This document shows, in pieces, positions 34,772-47,000 of a DNA stretch of 64,000 bases. Origin of the DNA: Annona cherimola (taxonomy: Eukaryota > Streptophyta > Magnoliopsida > Magnoliales > Annonaceae); NCBI GenBank assembly GCA_030490835.1, contig CM059975.1, positions 7,157,579-7,221,578 on the forward strand, given 5' to 3'. Position numbers and translations under genes: made by a program. The first letter of the stretch is position 1, and each line of letters opens with the position of its first letter. Under the pieces are notes generated by a model. It worked only from the letters and a program-made list of their open reading frames with translations. It was not told where the DNA came from and did no database searches.

Positions 34772-35113
34772 CTACTTGGATGGGGGTGGAGCGGGGAAGG
34801 GAATTTTAGGTAAGCCGGGGATAGAAGGGACATTCGCAATGGAAGGAATGGTTGGGATTGCTGGAATGGAGGGGATGTTGGGAATATTGGTTGCGATGGC
34901 TGGCAATGGAGGTAGTATTGTTGGCAATGTTGGGAGGGGTAGTTTCGGCATTGCAGGCAAGGGAGGCAATGCTGTGGGCAAGTTGGGGACGGTGGGCAAT
35001 GGGGGAACTGGCAACGGAGTTTGCAGGAGGTGTCGTGCCGCAAGGCACTTTTCATGGCCAACGACCATGAAAATGAGAGCGAAGGAGAAGAAGAAGCAAG
35101 CTTTTGAGGCCAT
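34772..35113 (-). CDS. Small secreted proline/isoleucine-rich protein, array copy 5
   Basis: Intronless, 113 aa. Signal peptide with core FFFSFALIFMVVG through CLA, mature start ARHLLQTPLP. Compared with copies 1-3 it lacks the KPPTLPT step and the NNIP step, both as in-frame deletions, and has AIATNIPNIPSIPAIPTIPS. End PFPAPPPSK. No Cys or Tyr after the signal. The shared TATA box is present with one change; the start codon lies in the conserved context shared by copies 1, 2, 4 and 5. Confidence 0.85.
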   Translation of the reverse strand: MASKACFFFSFALIFMVVGHEKCLAARHLLQTPLPVPPLPTVPNLPTALPPLPAMPKLPLPTLPTILPPLPAIATNIPNIPSIPAIPTIPSIANVPSIPGLPKIPFPAPPPSK

Positions 35114-35194
35114 TGTAGAGGATATGGGAAGAGGATGTATGAAACGACTATGAATGGGATATTGGGATTTGATGAGGAGAAGCTAAGATTTGTG

Positions 35195-35208
35195 GGGGAC
35201 TTTATAGG
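35195..35208 (-). promoter_or_regulatory. TATA box of array copy 5
   Basis: On the - strand CCTATAAAGTCCCC, followed by CCACAAATCTTAGCTTCTCC and CATCAAATCCC, about 85 bp upstream of the start codon. Confidence 0.65.
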
Positions 35209-35576
35209 GAATTCACTAAGAAGCTAGGTAGTGGAAGATCAAAAGAAGAGAGGTGTTGTGTTTGGATGAGAGAGAGATAATTAGCAAGGTCCGTGTGGTT
35301 GGTGTTAAATCCGTTGTGATTAATTAATTAATTAGTGATCATTCAGAATCGAGTTGTCGTTAAAACACTCGTTAGCTCACCCTCCCCTTCCGTCCAATTT
35401 TGACAACAAAGAATATATATGTCAAACAAATATTTAGTTCTTGGACATCACGAAGGAACAACACAAGCAAGCATGCTAGCTAGCTTGGATCTCTAATAAA
35501 TGAAGGCTTGAAACACATAGATATATCTGGCTAAGATAGATCTGACCGTTCTTGGTCAATTAGCCATTTATATTTC

Positions 35577-35935
35577 TGTTATCTAAGGACCTTGATACAG
35601 TGCACTCGAGTACTTTAATCCGATTTTTTAAATTTTTTTGAAAATTTTTAATACACCTGTTAATCTAAGTGTATGTAACATGTGTATCAATTTTTACATT
35701 TTTGGAGTATTTTAGATTTTTATTTTTTATTTTTGAAAATCAGTAACATTTTAGTAATTTTAAATTACCTAAGATGTCACTGACTTTTAAAAATCAAAAA
35801 TAAATATAAAAAATACTCCAAAATGGAAAAAATTAATACACATGTTAAATACACTTAGATTAACAATTTTATAAAAAAAATTTTAAAAATGAGTTAAATG
35901 CACCCTGGTGCACTATATCGGGATCTGTTATTCTA
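35577..35935. mobile_element. Foldback element family A, complete hairpin
   Basis: Tips TTGATACAGTGCACTCGAG and CACCCTGGTGCACTATATC; the hairpin turns at about 35762 (TAGTAATTTTAAATTACCTA). Arms match the copy at 21700 in every block (CTAAGTGTATGTAACATG, TTTGGAGTATTTTAGATTTT and complements). Confidence 0.75.
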
Positions 35936-36489
35936 ATGTCTAAACCACTGCTAATAGCATACACTGGTAAATACATCGCATAAAGTTAACTGGCTTAGGC
36001 CCACTAATTTCATATATTGATTAAGGATCAATTATCAAGGATCCACTATCCTCAAAAAGTTACCTAAGCAATTGGTTGGTATCATGGGCAATTAGGAAAA
36101 TATTTTTTTATTATTTAATAAATGGGTGGGTTCCATATATAGATCTTCATCTTGATCTTTAAATTTAGCAATTTTTTAAATTTATTGGATATTTTATTTT
36201 GATTTTTGAAATCAATAAAATGAGCACGATCAATCATATTTTATTGATTTTCATAAATCAAAATTAAATACTAGACAAATTTAAAAGTTATCAAGGAAGA
36301 ACCAGATAAAACTAACATATTTATAAAAAAATAATGTAAATATATTTTCTTCATCAAAAAATATTTTTTCCGCTGCCCATATTTATGGAACTAGTTAATT
36401 CCAAGTGTCAAATCCCTTAATTCAACTTTTTATAATAAAAAAAAAGAGCTTCCACACTTAGAACTGGTTCCACGTAACTATAAAACACA
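35936..36489. other. AT-rich intergenic DNA with a short hairpin
   Basis: TTATTTTGATTTTTGAAATC and its complement at about 36180-36270 form a small inverted repeat. No gene. Confidence 0.4.
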
Positions 36490-36772
36490 TTAAATATAAG
36501 ATGTGTTTGAGAAGTGATAAAACTTTTAAATAAAATTTTTTGTGTAAAATTTTTTTAATTTGGAGAAAATGATGTAATAAGGTAGAAGTAATGGTGGGGA
36601 GTAAAGAGAATAACGTTAAAATAAATAAATTAGTTGTATTGTGCATAAATAATTAAAAGATAGAATAGTTGTGTAGGAATATGTAAAAAATAATTAAAAA
36701 TAAAATATTTATGGAAAGCGAAAAGTTTTGATTTGAAAATTTTTAGTGTTAAACAAATATACCCATAGTTGA
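36490..36772. mobile_element. GTGTTTGG-family MITE
   Basis: Begins ATGTGTTTGAGAAGTGATAA and ends GTGTTAAACAAATATACCC; the middle AAAGAGAATAACGTTAAAAT is shared with the copies at 39968 (reverse) and 61525. Confidence 0.55.
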
Positions 36773-37214
36773 TTGGTCTAGAAATATATATATATATATG
36801 ATTTAATTTTCTGATCGTGATGGTTGCTTAATGATGGAAAACTTAATTTGAATATTAATATAGTTGAACCATTATAAATCTGAAAATGAAATGTATACAT
36901 CAGTATGCATGGTAGCTCATCTGATCGAAGGGAATATTAATTGCTGATGGTAAATGTGGAAGCGACTTAATTTGAAGTATATATCGGTGAGGTGTAATAA
37001 TTAAGTGGTTTGAGAGTTGGTTGACCAAACTTTGAAAATGGTGGTGCATGGGCTCTTATCCTATTAATTATCTAAGGTTTGGAATTTAGTGTCGGACTAG
37101 CAGTATAGCTGGGGCGTGGAAAGATGATATTAAACAGGAACAAAGATTATAACACTAAAATATTGAGAGAGCGTCATTTAAAAAAAAATAAAAATTTTTT
37201 GTGACTGACGTATA

Positions 37215-37590
37215 TAGACACCCATAATATGTAGACAAATTGCACCATAATTACAATATAGTCTACTGCAAACTTGGCTCCACACATTTTAAAATATAAT
37301 AATATTTTATACAATCATTTATTTATATAAAAATCATGCTTTCAACTATTCGGATGTTTAAAATATCATTTTAAACTTGACATTTATATTAAATTATTCT
37401 ATTACCTTGATTTCATACTATTTTAAGATAAGACACATACACATGTTAGATTTGGATGAAAATTAATATGTTAATAAAATGAATAATTCTAAATACAATG
37501 AGTGAATAGATTTTTTTATTCATGATCAAGTGAGCCCCACAGTGCATGGACTGCACCATAATTATGGTACAGTCTAAATGCACTTGAAAA
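37215..37590 (+). mobile_element. Palindrome-ended (GTGCAG) MITE, copy G
   Basis: Contains TGCACCATAATTACAATAT at the left and GGACTGCACCATAATTATGG at the right, with TGTTAGATTTGGATGAAAAT in the core. It is a decayed relative of copy C. Confidence 0.6.
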
Positions 37591-37594
37591 TTTT

Positions 37595-37975
37595 CATTAG
37601 CCCAGGTTAAACAAATACCTCGCATAGCTTATCCAAAAAACTCCTTTACAATATTTTTTTACTTTTTTCTTTATTCGTTTGTTTATCTAAATGTATTTAA
37701 CATAAATTCAATTTTTACCATTTTTAGATAAGTGTATATATTTTTGAAAATTTTAAACATTTTTTATGTTTATATATGTATATAAAATACTCATATCTTT
37801 TAAATCTCAAAAATATATATACATATATCCAAAAATAGTAAAACTTAGTTTATATGTTAAATACACTTAAATAAACAAGTGTATGAAGAAAAACTAAAAA
37901 GTATTGTAAATGAATTTTTTAAAATAGGCTAAGAGAGACATTTACTTAGCCCATGCTAACAGAATTACTTTTGAT
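37595..37975. mobile_element. Foldback element family B
   Basis: A long inverted repeat with arms TGTTTATCTAAATGTATTTAAC and complement (here cut as TTATCTAAATGTATTTAAC), turning at about 37765. The outer parts TTAGCCCAGGTTAAACAAAT and TTAGCCCATGCTAACAGAAT are inverted relatives. Distinct from family A, whose tips carry TGCACC. Confidence 0.55.
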
Positions 37976-39014
37976 ATGGTTAATTAACCAATGGTCTCTT
38001 TTGGGACCACAATGACATACATACAATCTGAATTCGAATTCATGGTGTTTAGCATCATCCCTATAAAGAACATTCAAAAATTCATTTCAATAGTGTTTAG
38101 GAAGAAGGAAAAAGTTTTCACATAAATAAGGTACAAATCATGTGATATGATAATTAAGGGTAATAATTAGGAGTAAAAGAGGAACAAAGTTGAAATAGAC
38201 AAGATACTCCTTATCTGTAAAGATGTGAAGTAATAATTATAAAATAGCATAATTGTATGGAAAAGTGGAAAGGGAAAATTTTCTTTTCCTAATTTGCCAA
38301 CTTATCAAAAATCTCCCTTTATTTATGATTCATTTGCAGTTTTTAACGAAGATATTTATGAATATGAACGAAATAAGTATTTTATAATCAATTTTATAAT
38401 ATAGCTGAATTAGATTAAGCCTTAAGATTATCATCTGACCAAACATATCATTTGTTTTGTGATTTTTATGTATATTAAACGGAGAAAATGTGTGTTGTAT
38501 ATACACATAATTTTTATATGAAAAAGTAAAATAACGTTAAATTTGAAAAATAAAAGATGACTAAAATTATATAAATGCCTTTGAGGGAACAAATACGAAA
38601 TTTCCCTGCTCATCGTCAAAAAAAACGGACGCCTAAATTAATTTAATCATTCTGACACATTGCTTATTCCCTGACCATGCATGGAATATTTTGGGAAATT
38701 TAGATCATCGGGAAATAAATATCTAAAGGCTTTCTCTAGACTATTTGATTAATTCGAACTCAAGGCTAATTAACTATGCAATCAGATCGAATAATTGAAG
38801 GCGAAAAGTCTAGTATATGTCGGTGTAGAGGTATAATGGAATACATTCATACCCTCACGTGCCCAAGGAAATTTCCTACCGGCGAAATTATAAAACCCTC
38901 CGCTACAGGAACTAATGGGCAAAAGCTCCTCGTGCATGCCATGGTGGGGAGTCAAACCATTCTTCCATTATTAGTATGCATCCTAGTAGGAATCGTATAT
39001 AATTATGAATAAAG
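37976..39014. other. AT-rich intergenic DNA
   Basis: A degraded GTGTTTGG-type element may occupy about 38085-38310 (AATAATTAGGAGTAAAAGAGG). An ORF at 38776-39012 (+) includes ordinary, compositionally neutral residues but no known motif. No supported gene. Confidence 0.35.
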
Positions 39015-39240
39015 CCTGATTTTGTTAGCCCAGACAAAAAATATTTTTTTTTTCAGTTTTTCGTGAACATTTAAAGTTATGTGTACTTAATCTATAAACC
39101 AAATTTTTACTATTTTTGGATGATTTTAAGTATTTTTTCAAATTTTTAAACACAGTAGAATTTTTGTAAATATCTGGTTTCATGAAAAAAATTAAAAAAT
39201 ATATTAAAAAATATGTGTTTTTAGTTAGCCTGGCGTAACA
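39015..39240. mobile_element. Foldback element family B, partial
   Basis: TTTGTTAGCCCAGACAAAAAA at the left (trimmed of flanks) and TAGCCTGGCGTAACAAAATC at the right are inverted, with short AT-rich arms between. Confidence 0.4.
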
Positions 39241-39967
39241 AAATCAGTGCTCATTATGAATTCTATACTATCCTTGACCGTTAACCATTATACTGGACGA
39301 TCAGTTTTCTCGAAAATTTTAGTCTTTTAATTTGTTAATAAATCTCCACAGAATCTTTTGTTACGCTATTCAACAGGTATTCCTATTTTAAATGTGTTAC
39401 TTTCTAAAATTTGCATTATTATGATGTTTTTTTCAATTGAATTCTATACTAAGTTCTTTCTTTCAAAAAAATTATATGTTAAGTTCTTTTTATATTATTT
39501 AAAATTTGACTGATAGTCATTATAGGTATTATTTTTTACTTTTAAATAAAACAATTAATTATATGTCATGGTTCTAAACGATTTTAATATGCTATGTAGA
39601 GTATTATTGATGTCATAGATAATATAATTCTTTTTATTATTTATGATTTTTATTTTTATTTTTAAATACTTTAAAAGTAATTAAATATAATTACTATATC
39701 ATAATTATATTATGCCAACATCACAATTCGAAATGGTTTGAACCAACAGTTAACTAGTCTGGACTTAAACCGGCTATAAAAACTATTCAACATGCAGTTC
39801 GGTTTTTCGAGCATTGTATATAACTACTAAATTTTTTTTTAAAATGTATAATATAGATATAGTATATAAAATATTGTAGTATATGTACGTAGTTTTCAAT
39901 TCGAATAATGAATAAATACAAAAAGATAAACGCGACGAATAGTTTGGATTTAAAAAAATATTTTTTA
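39241..39967. other. AT-rich DNA with a degraded hAT-end-like patch
   Basis: Around 39720-39810, GGTTTGAACCAACAGTTAAC and AAACCGGCT resemble the ends of the element at 10301. No complete borders and no gene. Confidence 0.35.
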
Positions 39968-40252
39968 AGGGTGTGTTTGTCTAGGGTGAAAAAATTGTCA
40001 ATTAAAATTTTTCACTCTCCATAATTACTCTATTTTTAAATTATTTTTTCACATTTTCTTATACAAATTACCCTACTTTTCAATTATTTCTACACAAATA
40101 CTTATACAACTAACCTATCTATTTTAACTTTATTCTCTTTACTTCTCATTATTACCCCTATTATATCTCATCATTTTCTATCAATTTGACAACTTCAATC
40201 TCAAAAACTTTTCATCAAAAGTTTTACTCACAACCAAACACAACCTAAATTA
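39968..40252. mobile_element. GTGTTTGG-family MITE
   Basis: Ends AAGGGTGTGTTTGTCTAGGG and ACCAAACACAACCT are inverted, with a middle in the reverse orientation to the copy at 36490 (TATTTTAACTTTATTCTCTTT, trimmed). Confidence 0.6.
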
Positions 40253-41155
40253 AAAACCGAGGATAAACATGCATGCTCATGGTATATAAGTATTGACTCA
40301 TTATCCAATCAGGGTAATTTGCAAAATAAACATAAAGAAAACGCTATATGCAGGTTGATTGGTTAAATATAGTTTATTATCTGATTGACAGATTTAACAC
40401 AGTCAACCCATGATCAATCCATGATGGATTAGAAGGGTTATATACGCGATGTAAACGAGTTGACAAGTTTAAAAATCTAAATACGAATCCGCCACAGGTG
40501 AGGTTAGCCAGCGATAGGGAAGCCAACGCTTTTCTTCATACGTTTTTTCTTTTTTCTTTTTTTTCTTTTTAATGAATTCGTCATGCGTTTTTAATTGAAA
40601 AGTATTGTAAAATATTGCCTCCTTCAAACTCGATTTATTAATTTCGACCTGCTTCTGTTATTGGTAACATCTCCGATCCGAATATTTGGATAACAAATCA
40701 AACATCGAAATCCCATTTTCTTTTTCTCAACATATCTATATATGCTCAGATCGTTGACCTTGCAACATGGAGGAAAAAATTTCTTCTGGAAGAAAGAAAA
40801 ACAAAATATACTCAAACTAGCCGATTCCCCTCCTCGAAAAAAAAAAAAAGCCGATTCCCAAATGTATAATAATCGAAGAGGATATATATATATATATTTA
40901 TAATAAAGAGGTTATAATCACAAACGCTCTTCATTAAATACAATCAGATCATGGAAAAATATATAACAATACAGCCACAATTCACAAACAAAGTCGAGCT
41001 ATAATAGACTTCAACAAGATAGTACTGGATGTCCTGAAACCGAAGTACTTAATTTCTCGTAAGCAATATGGTCGTCCTAGATAGCACAATCCTACAACCA
41101 CCCAATTAAAGAACATAGAATATCGAATCTGCAGATGGTCCCATGTTCAAGCTAG
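40253..41155. other. Downstream region of array copy 6
   Basis: AT-rich; no homology by eye to the 3' flanks of copies 1-5. TATATATATA and A-run microsatellites at about 40840-40895. No gene. Confidence 0.4.
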
Positions 41156-41488
41156 CTAGTTTGATGGAGGTGGAGAGAGGGAAGGGATGGTGGGGATGGT
41201 GGGAATGGTTGGGATGTTTGGAATAGGCGGGATGTTAGGGATCAAAGGAATGGGTGGCAGTGGTGGCAATGTGGACAATGTTGGTATGGGTAGAGAGGGC
41301 ACACCAGCCGGCAAGGGAGGCAATGTTGGCAACGCTGGGGCACTTGGGAGGCCCGGGATAGTTGGCAAAGCAGGCGGTGGGGCTGCTGGTGGAGTTTGCA
41401 ACAAGTGCCGGGATGCAAGGCATGCGTCATGGCTCATCAGGAGCAGGAAGAAAAGAACACATAGAAAAAGGTGAATTGTTGAAGCCAT
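41156..41488 (-). CDS. Small secreted proline/isoleucine-rich protein, array copy 6
   Basis: Intronless, 110 aa, more diverged than copies 1-5. Signal peptide with core LFLCVLFFLLLM through CLA, mature start SRHLLQTPPA. The body has ALPTIPGLPSAPALPTLPPLP, GVPSLPIPTLSTLPPLPPIP and a regular tail of N-I-P and T-I-P steps ending SLSPPPSN. It keeps the key layout (signal, RHLLQT, two TLPPLP blocks, I-P tail, PPPS-x end). It keeps a TATA box with similar surroundings but not the distal upstream blocks of the others. Confidence 0.85.
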   Translation of the reverse strand: MASTIHLFLCVLFFLLLMSHDACLASRHLLQTPPAAPPPALPTIPGLPSAPALPTLPPLPAGVPSLPIPTLSTLPPLPPIPLIPNIPPIPNIPTIPTIPTIPSLSPPPSN

Positions 41489-41577
41489 GGTACGTAGAGT
41501 GCTCCAAGTGTTTGAAACCCCTAAAGATGTTGTATGGGACTACGAATGAGAAATGGTGAGGAGAAGCTCAAGTTCTT

Positions 41578-41591
41578 GGGGGGTTTTATAA
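41578..41591 (-). promoter_or_regulatory. TATA box of array copy 6
   Basis: On the - strand CTTATAAAACCCCC, then CAAGAACTTGAGCTTCTCCT, about 90 bp upstream of the start codon. It is the most diverged of the set. Confidence 0.55.
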
Positions 41592-42420
41592 GCAAGAGGT
41601 GAATGGAAAAAGTCTGATGTTTGGGTGGAAAAAATGAATGATCAGCTTGTGGTTTGGTTGGCAATGAGAATTCTTGAGGTTGGTGCTTCTCGTGATCGTG
41701 GTTGGTTCACCTTCTTACCCATCTTCATAATTAGACATTAATGAACGTGAAAGGGAGATTTTAATTGGATCAGGCACCCAGTTTAAGAATTTAAGCAATG
41801 CAAGGCCGAAGCCAGGTCTATTGGTATGGGAGGTAAAATTGGGCCTAGAGGAACAACCCACAAGAGGATCTGGGCTAGTCTTATTGGAGGGAACATGGAG
41901 CATTCAATTTTGCTATTTCCAGTCTCCTTATTGATATTTGGGATTTGACCTGAAATCCTACATGAAAGTAGTATATATGTTGTACTCGTTAAGATAAACA
42001 GTTTGGATTAATTAAGAAGGATGTTATAGATGCACATATGTGCAGAGGGATTTGAACAGAGTGGTTGAGTATAGGGATACGAGGAAGTGCTTTTTGTAGA
42101 CAGAATACAGTTTCTAATTTTCGCAGAGCTCTTATAAGGAGATAAGTCTACTCCTTGAGTTCCCTGATCCTTTTTATAGTTAGATATTTATCCAAAGAGA
42201 TGGGAAGGTGCCAATGTCATGGCCTGTAAGCTACGCACGTGTGGAACATAGTAGGCTATTATGGCATTTTTAGCGGGTAATGGGCATGAATAGGTCAACA
42301 AGTGACGTGCCACCTAGCTCAGCATTGTGTATGCTGGGTACCTACATATGTGAAAAGGTCAAAAACCAATATAATGAAGAGAAACTAAGCAAGATTAGTT
42401 TTCGAATTAGTTATTGAATT
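41592..42420. other. Intergenic DNA upstream of copy 6
   Basis: Moderate GC. It includes GGTTCACCTTCTTACCC, a remnant of the shared upstream block. No supported gene. It ends at the LINE target duplication. Confidence 0.45.
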
Positions 42421-42972
42421 AACTAATCAGTGCTAATGGAGGATTGGGCTTTAGAGACCTAATTTTGTTCAATTGAGCTATGCTTGCCAAACAGCCATGG
42501 CGTCTAATCTCAAGACCTAAATCCTTAAGTTTCCAGGTGTTGCAAACAAAATATCTCTAGCAGGGGAGCATTTGGAATTGTCAAGAGAGAAGCTATGATT
42601 TCTATGTGTGGAAAGGATTGTTGAAAGCTAAAGAGGTACTAGAATTGGGGGGAAGATGGAGGATTGGCAATGGGGAGATGGTCAAATTCTTCAAAGACAA
42701 GTAGACTAAAAAACCAATCACTATCTTGGGGCCTCTCCCTAGGAGATTACTGAAGCAAGGTGTGTAGCTTTATAAGTGGAGATGGCAGATCTTGGTACAA
42801 GGAGAGGATCCTGCAGGCTGGGGGAGAGGAAGCATGGAAAAGATTAACCTTATTCCCATCCTCATTGAGATTTTAGCTGACAGTTGGTATTGGGAAGGAG
42901 AACCGGATGGAAGTTTCAGCATAAGGTCAGTGTACAGGCTTCTGAAAGCGAACAGATTTTCAAGAGCAACCT

Positions 42973-43227
42973 TGTTGAACAAGTGACATTTTAGTTCCAA
43001 CAATAAAAATCTGTTAGCATGAAGATTAGCAGAAAATCAAAACAGATTTGTTTTTTGTTTTTTTGTTATTTTTTCAAGTTTTAACTGTCCACAAATTTGG
43101 GAATTCAAAGTAGGAAAAGGTTGTTATTTTTTATGTATAAATAACTGGTTTTGAATAAAAGAAAGCAGATCATTTTTTCCAAACCTTCAGCTTACACTTT
43201 CATTGCTTTCCTTGTTTTAATCCAACA
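42973..43227 (+). repeat. 5' LTR of the copia element
   Basis: TGTTGAACAAGTGACATT to TTTTAATCCAACA. ATGTATAAATAACTGG near 43130 is a likely TATA region. Confidence 0.92.
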
Positions 43228-43229
43228 AG

Positions 43230-43241
43230 TGGTAACAGAGC
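43230..43241 (+). other. Primer binding site (initiator tRNA-Met type)
   Basis: TGGTAACAGAGC, two bases after the 5' LTR, differs at one base from the usual TGGTATCAGAGC of plant copia elements. Confidence 0.75.
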
Positions 43242-43309
43242 CACAGTTGGTCTTAGAGGACCTGTGAGAGAAAAAAAAAACAGAGATAAGCCTTATATTT
43301 TCAAACCCA

Positions 43310-43970
43310 ATGTCAACCAATAATCACCTTTCCTTATTAGCTCCACAAACCTTCACTGGCAAGAATTATCAAATCTGGTCAGTGAAGATGCAATCTTACT
43401 TGGAAGCCTTTGATCTTTGGGAGATTGTAGCTGAAGACAAACATGTACCTCCACTACCAAGAGATCCTACTTTGGCACAAATCAAAGCCAACTCTGAAGA
43501 AAATGCAAAAAGGGCTAGAGCCAAGACTGTTATTCAAAATTTTGTGGGAGATTCAATCTTCCCCAGGATTATGGCATGCAAGACTGCAAAAGAAGCTTGG
43601 GACAAACTGAAAAATAAAGTATCAGGGAAGCGACAGAACCAAGCAAATGAAGATTTTGAATCTTAAAAGAGATTTTGAAGCACTAAGCATGAAAGAATAT
43701 GAGTCCATCAGCAAATACTCTGACAGAATTTCTTTGATTGTCAACCAAATTCGGTTGCTTGGTGAGAATTTTTCTGACTCAAGGATTGTGGAAAAAATCT
43801 TAGTGACGCTTCCTGAGAGGTTTGAATCTAAAATTTCCTCCCTTGAAGAGTCCAAGGATCTCACCAAAATTTCAATGGTCGAACTAATCAGTGCTCTTCA
43901 AGCACAGGAGCAAAGGAGAGCTTTGAGGCAAGAAAAAATTACTGGAGGAGTTTTTCATGTACAAAATTAG
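43310..43970 (+). pseudogene. gag: copia gag (capsid part), frameshifted
   Basis: The ORF from 43310 has the usual copia start (TFTGKNYQIWSVKMQSYL) and continues to KEAWDKLKN. Between about 43612 and 43650 the frame shifts to that of the downstream ORF (MKILNLKRDFEALSMKEYES, ALQAQEQRR), which runs into a TAG at 43968-43970. The structural protein therefore cannot be made in one piece. Confidence 0.85.
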
Positions 43971-44006
43971 CAAGGAAACAGAGGCAATAAGCAACTTAAC
44001 AAGAAG

Positions 44007-47000
44007 TTGAAAGACAAAGAGGAAGGCTATGATGGTAAGAAAAAATTCTCACCTTGCAGGTATTGTAAAAAGACCACACACGTGGAGAAATACTGCTGGT
44101 GGAGGCCTGATGCAATATGTGGTAATTGCAACCAACTTGGGCACGTTACCAAAGTATGCAAATATAAAAGCAAGGGTTCTCAAAGCAACCAACAAGCACA
44201 AGCAGCTGAGTCAGAAGCTCAGGAGGAGCAACTATTTGTTTCCTCATGTTTTCACAGCATAGATACCGGCAACACTTGGCTCATCGACAGTGGATGCACA
44301 AATCATATGACATTTAATGCAGCAATATTCAAAGATTTTGATGAAAGCTATAAAACTATAGTGAGAATTGGGAACGGAGACTTCCTTGATGTGAAAGGCA
44401 AAGGTACAGCCAAAGTAAAAACTTCTACAGGTATCAAACTTATTACTGATGTGTTATTTGTGTCTGAACTTAGTTAAAATTTACTGAGTGTTGGGCAAAT
44501 GTTGGAAAAGGGATATTCGCTTGAATTTAAAGACAATAACTACACTATTTTTTATAATGATGGAACTGAATTATTTTGTGTGAAAATGAAGAAGAAAAGT
44601 TTTGTTATGGAATGGAATGAGGATAAAACTTATGCAGGTGCAAACTTAAGTGACTCAGATTTGTGGCATAAAAGATTTGGTCACTTTAACCACAGGAGTT
44701 TAATCAATCTCAAAAAGCAGAAACTTGTTGAAAACATGGCTGAAATCACAAATGAACCTCATGATTGTGATGCTTGTCAGCAAGGAAAACAAGTAAAAGT
44801 TTCATTTCCAAAAGGCCAAGCTTGGAGGGCCTCTCAAAAGCTGCAACTTATACACACCGATATGTGTGGACCCATGACAGTTACATCAATGAATAGTAAT
44901 CGATACTTTCTTCTTTTCATTGATGATTTTTCTAGAATGTGTTGGGTCTATTTTCTCAAAGATAAAAGTGAAGTTTATGATGTGTTTCAGAAATTCAAAA
45001 ATTATGTTGAAAACCAAAGCAATTTGAAGATTAAAATGTTGAGATCTGATAATGGCGGTGAGTACAGCTCTAACAAATTTGATAAATTTTGTAGTGATGA
45101 AGGAATTAAACACCAGTTGACTGTCACTTACACACCTCAATAAAATGGTGTAAGTGAGAGAAAAAATAGGACCCTGATGGAGATGACTAGGTGCCTAATG
45201 TTTGAGAAAATTTTGCCAAAGCATTTTTGGGCAGAAGCAGTCAACACTTCTGTGTATTTATTAAACAGGCTACCTACTAAGGCTCTCAAAAATAAAACTC
45301 CATATGAGGCTTGGCATAGTGCGAAACCATCTGTACATCATCTCAAAGTATTTAGGTGCATTTGTTTTTATCAAATTCCTTATCAGAAAAGAGACAAGCT
45401 TGATAAAAGAGCAGAAAAGGAAATTTTTGTTGGTTATAGTCTTGTCACAAAGGGATATAGAGTTTATTCCTTGAAAACTCATGAAATTTTGGTCTGCGAA
45501 GATATTAAATTTAATGAAATGGTAGCTTGGAATTGGGACAATCTTGAGGATGTACAACCTAAAATTCTTAATGACAAGCTAAACCAGCCACATATTATAA
45601 CATATGATGAAACTTTTGATGATGAACCTATCAGAGGTACAAAAACTTTGCAAGATATATATCAGGGGTGCAATCTTGTTATCTCAGAACCTAGCAACTT
45701 CCTTGAGGCAAAAACTTCCCCAGCTTGGAGAAAAGCAATGCAAGAAGAGATTGATATGATCAATAAAAATGAAACATGGCAATTAGTTGAAAGACCTGGA
45801 GTGGAGAAAATGATTGGAGTCAAATGGGTATTCAAAACCAAACTCAATCCTAATGGCTCAATATGCAAATACAAGGCAAGGCTTGTGGTGAAGGGATATG
45901 CACAACAGCAAGAAGTGGATTACCAAGAAACATTTGCACCAGTTGCAAGGTATGATACTATCAGATTAATTATTGCCTTTGCTGCATTCAAAAAATGGCA
46001 AATTCATCAACTAGATGTTAAATCAGCATTTTTAAATGGCTTTCTTGATAAAAATATTTATGTTGAGCAGCCTGATGGTTTTGTAATTTCTGGAAAAGAG
46101 AATTATGTTTATTTGTTGAAGAAGGCTCTTTATGACCTTAAACAAGCTCTAAGAGCTTGGTACAGCAAAATTGATAGCCATTTATCGCAAATTGGTTTCA
46201 AGAAAAGTGATAGTGAAACAACCTTATACATCAAAGGAGAAGGGAGCAAAATTCTGGTGGTATCTCTATATGTTGATGACATGTTAATAACAGGGGAAGA
46301 TTGCGGTCTTATTCAGTCTTTCAAAACAAAAATGAATCAAGTTTTTGAAATGACAGACCTAGGACTGATGCAGTATTTTCTGGGTATGGAAGTGAATCAA
46401 TTCAGAAATGGTATTTTCATATATCAGGAAAAATATGCAACAGATATCTTGAAGAAATTTTGCATGAAAGATTGTAAGCGTGTGTACACTCCAATGCCAA
46501 CAAGTAAAAAACTGAGTAAAGATGGTAATTCAAAGAAAGTTGATGAATGTTTGTTCATAAGTCTTATAGGGAGCCTATTATATCTTACAGCAACAAGACC
46601 AGATATTATGTTTGTTGTGAGTATCTTATCCAGATATATGCATTCTCCATCTGAAAAACATTTTTCAGTAGCAAAAAGAATACTCAGGTACTTAAAAGGT
46701 ACCATAGATCTTGGTGTTTTGTTTAGAAATGCAGGAAATGAATATGTGAAGCTGTTGGGATACTCTGACAGTGATTGGGGAGGTTGTCTAGATGATTTCA
46801 AAAACACTTCTGGAAATCTCTTCTCTTTGGGTTTTGGTGTCTTCACATGGAGCTCAAAGAAGCAAGAAACAACAGCACAATCCACAGCTGAAGCTGAATA
46901 CATTGTTGTTGTTGCTGCTGTGAATCAAGCTATTTGGTTAAAGAAGCTTCTAATGAATCTTGGTTGTCAACAAAAAGTCCAACTAAAATCAGATGTGATA

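Noticed and set aside
14210..41474. Glycine-rich + strand ORFs opposite the array genes (for example at 14210, 20152, 25732, 31559, 34713, 41187)
   Set aside because: They are the antisense of Pro/Leu/Ile-rich codons; no signal peptide, inconsistent starts, and the - strand frame is the conserved one.
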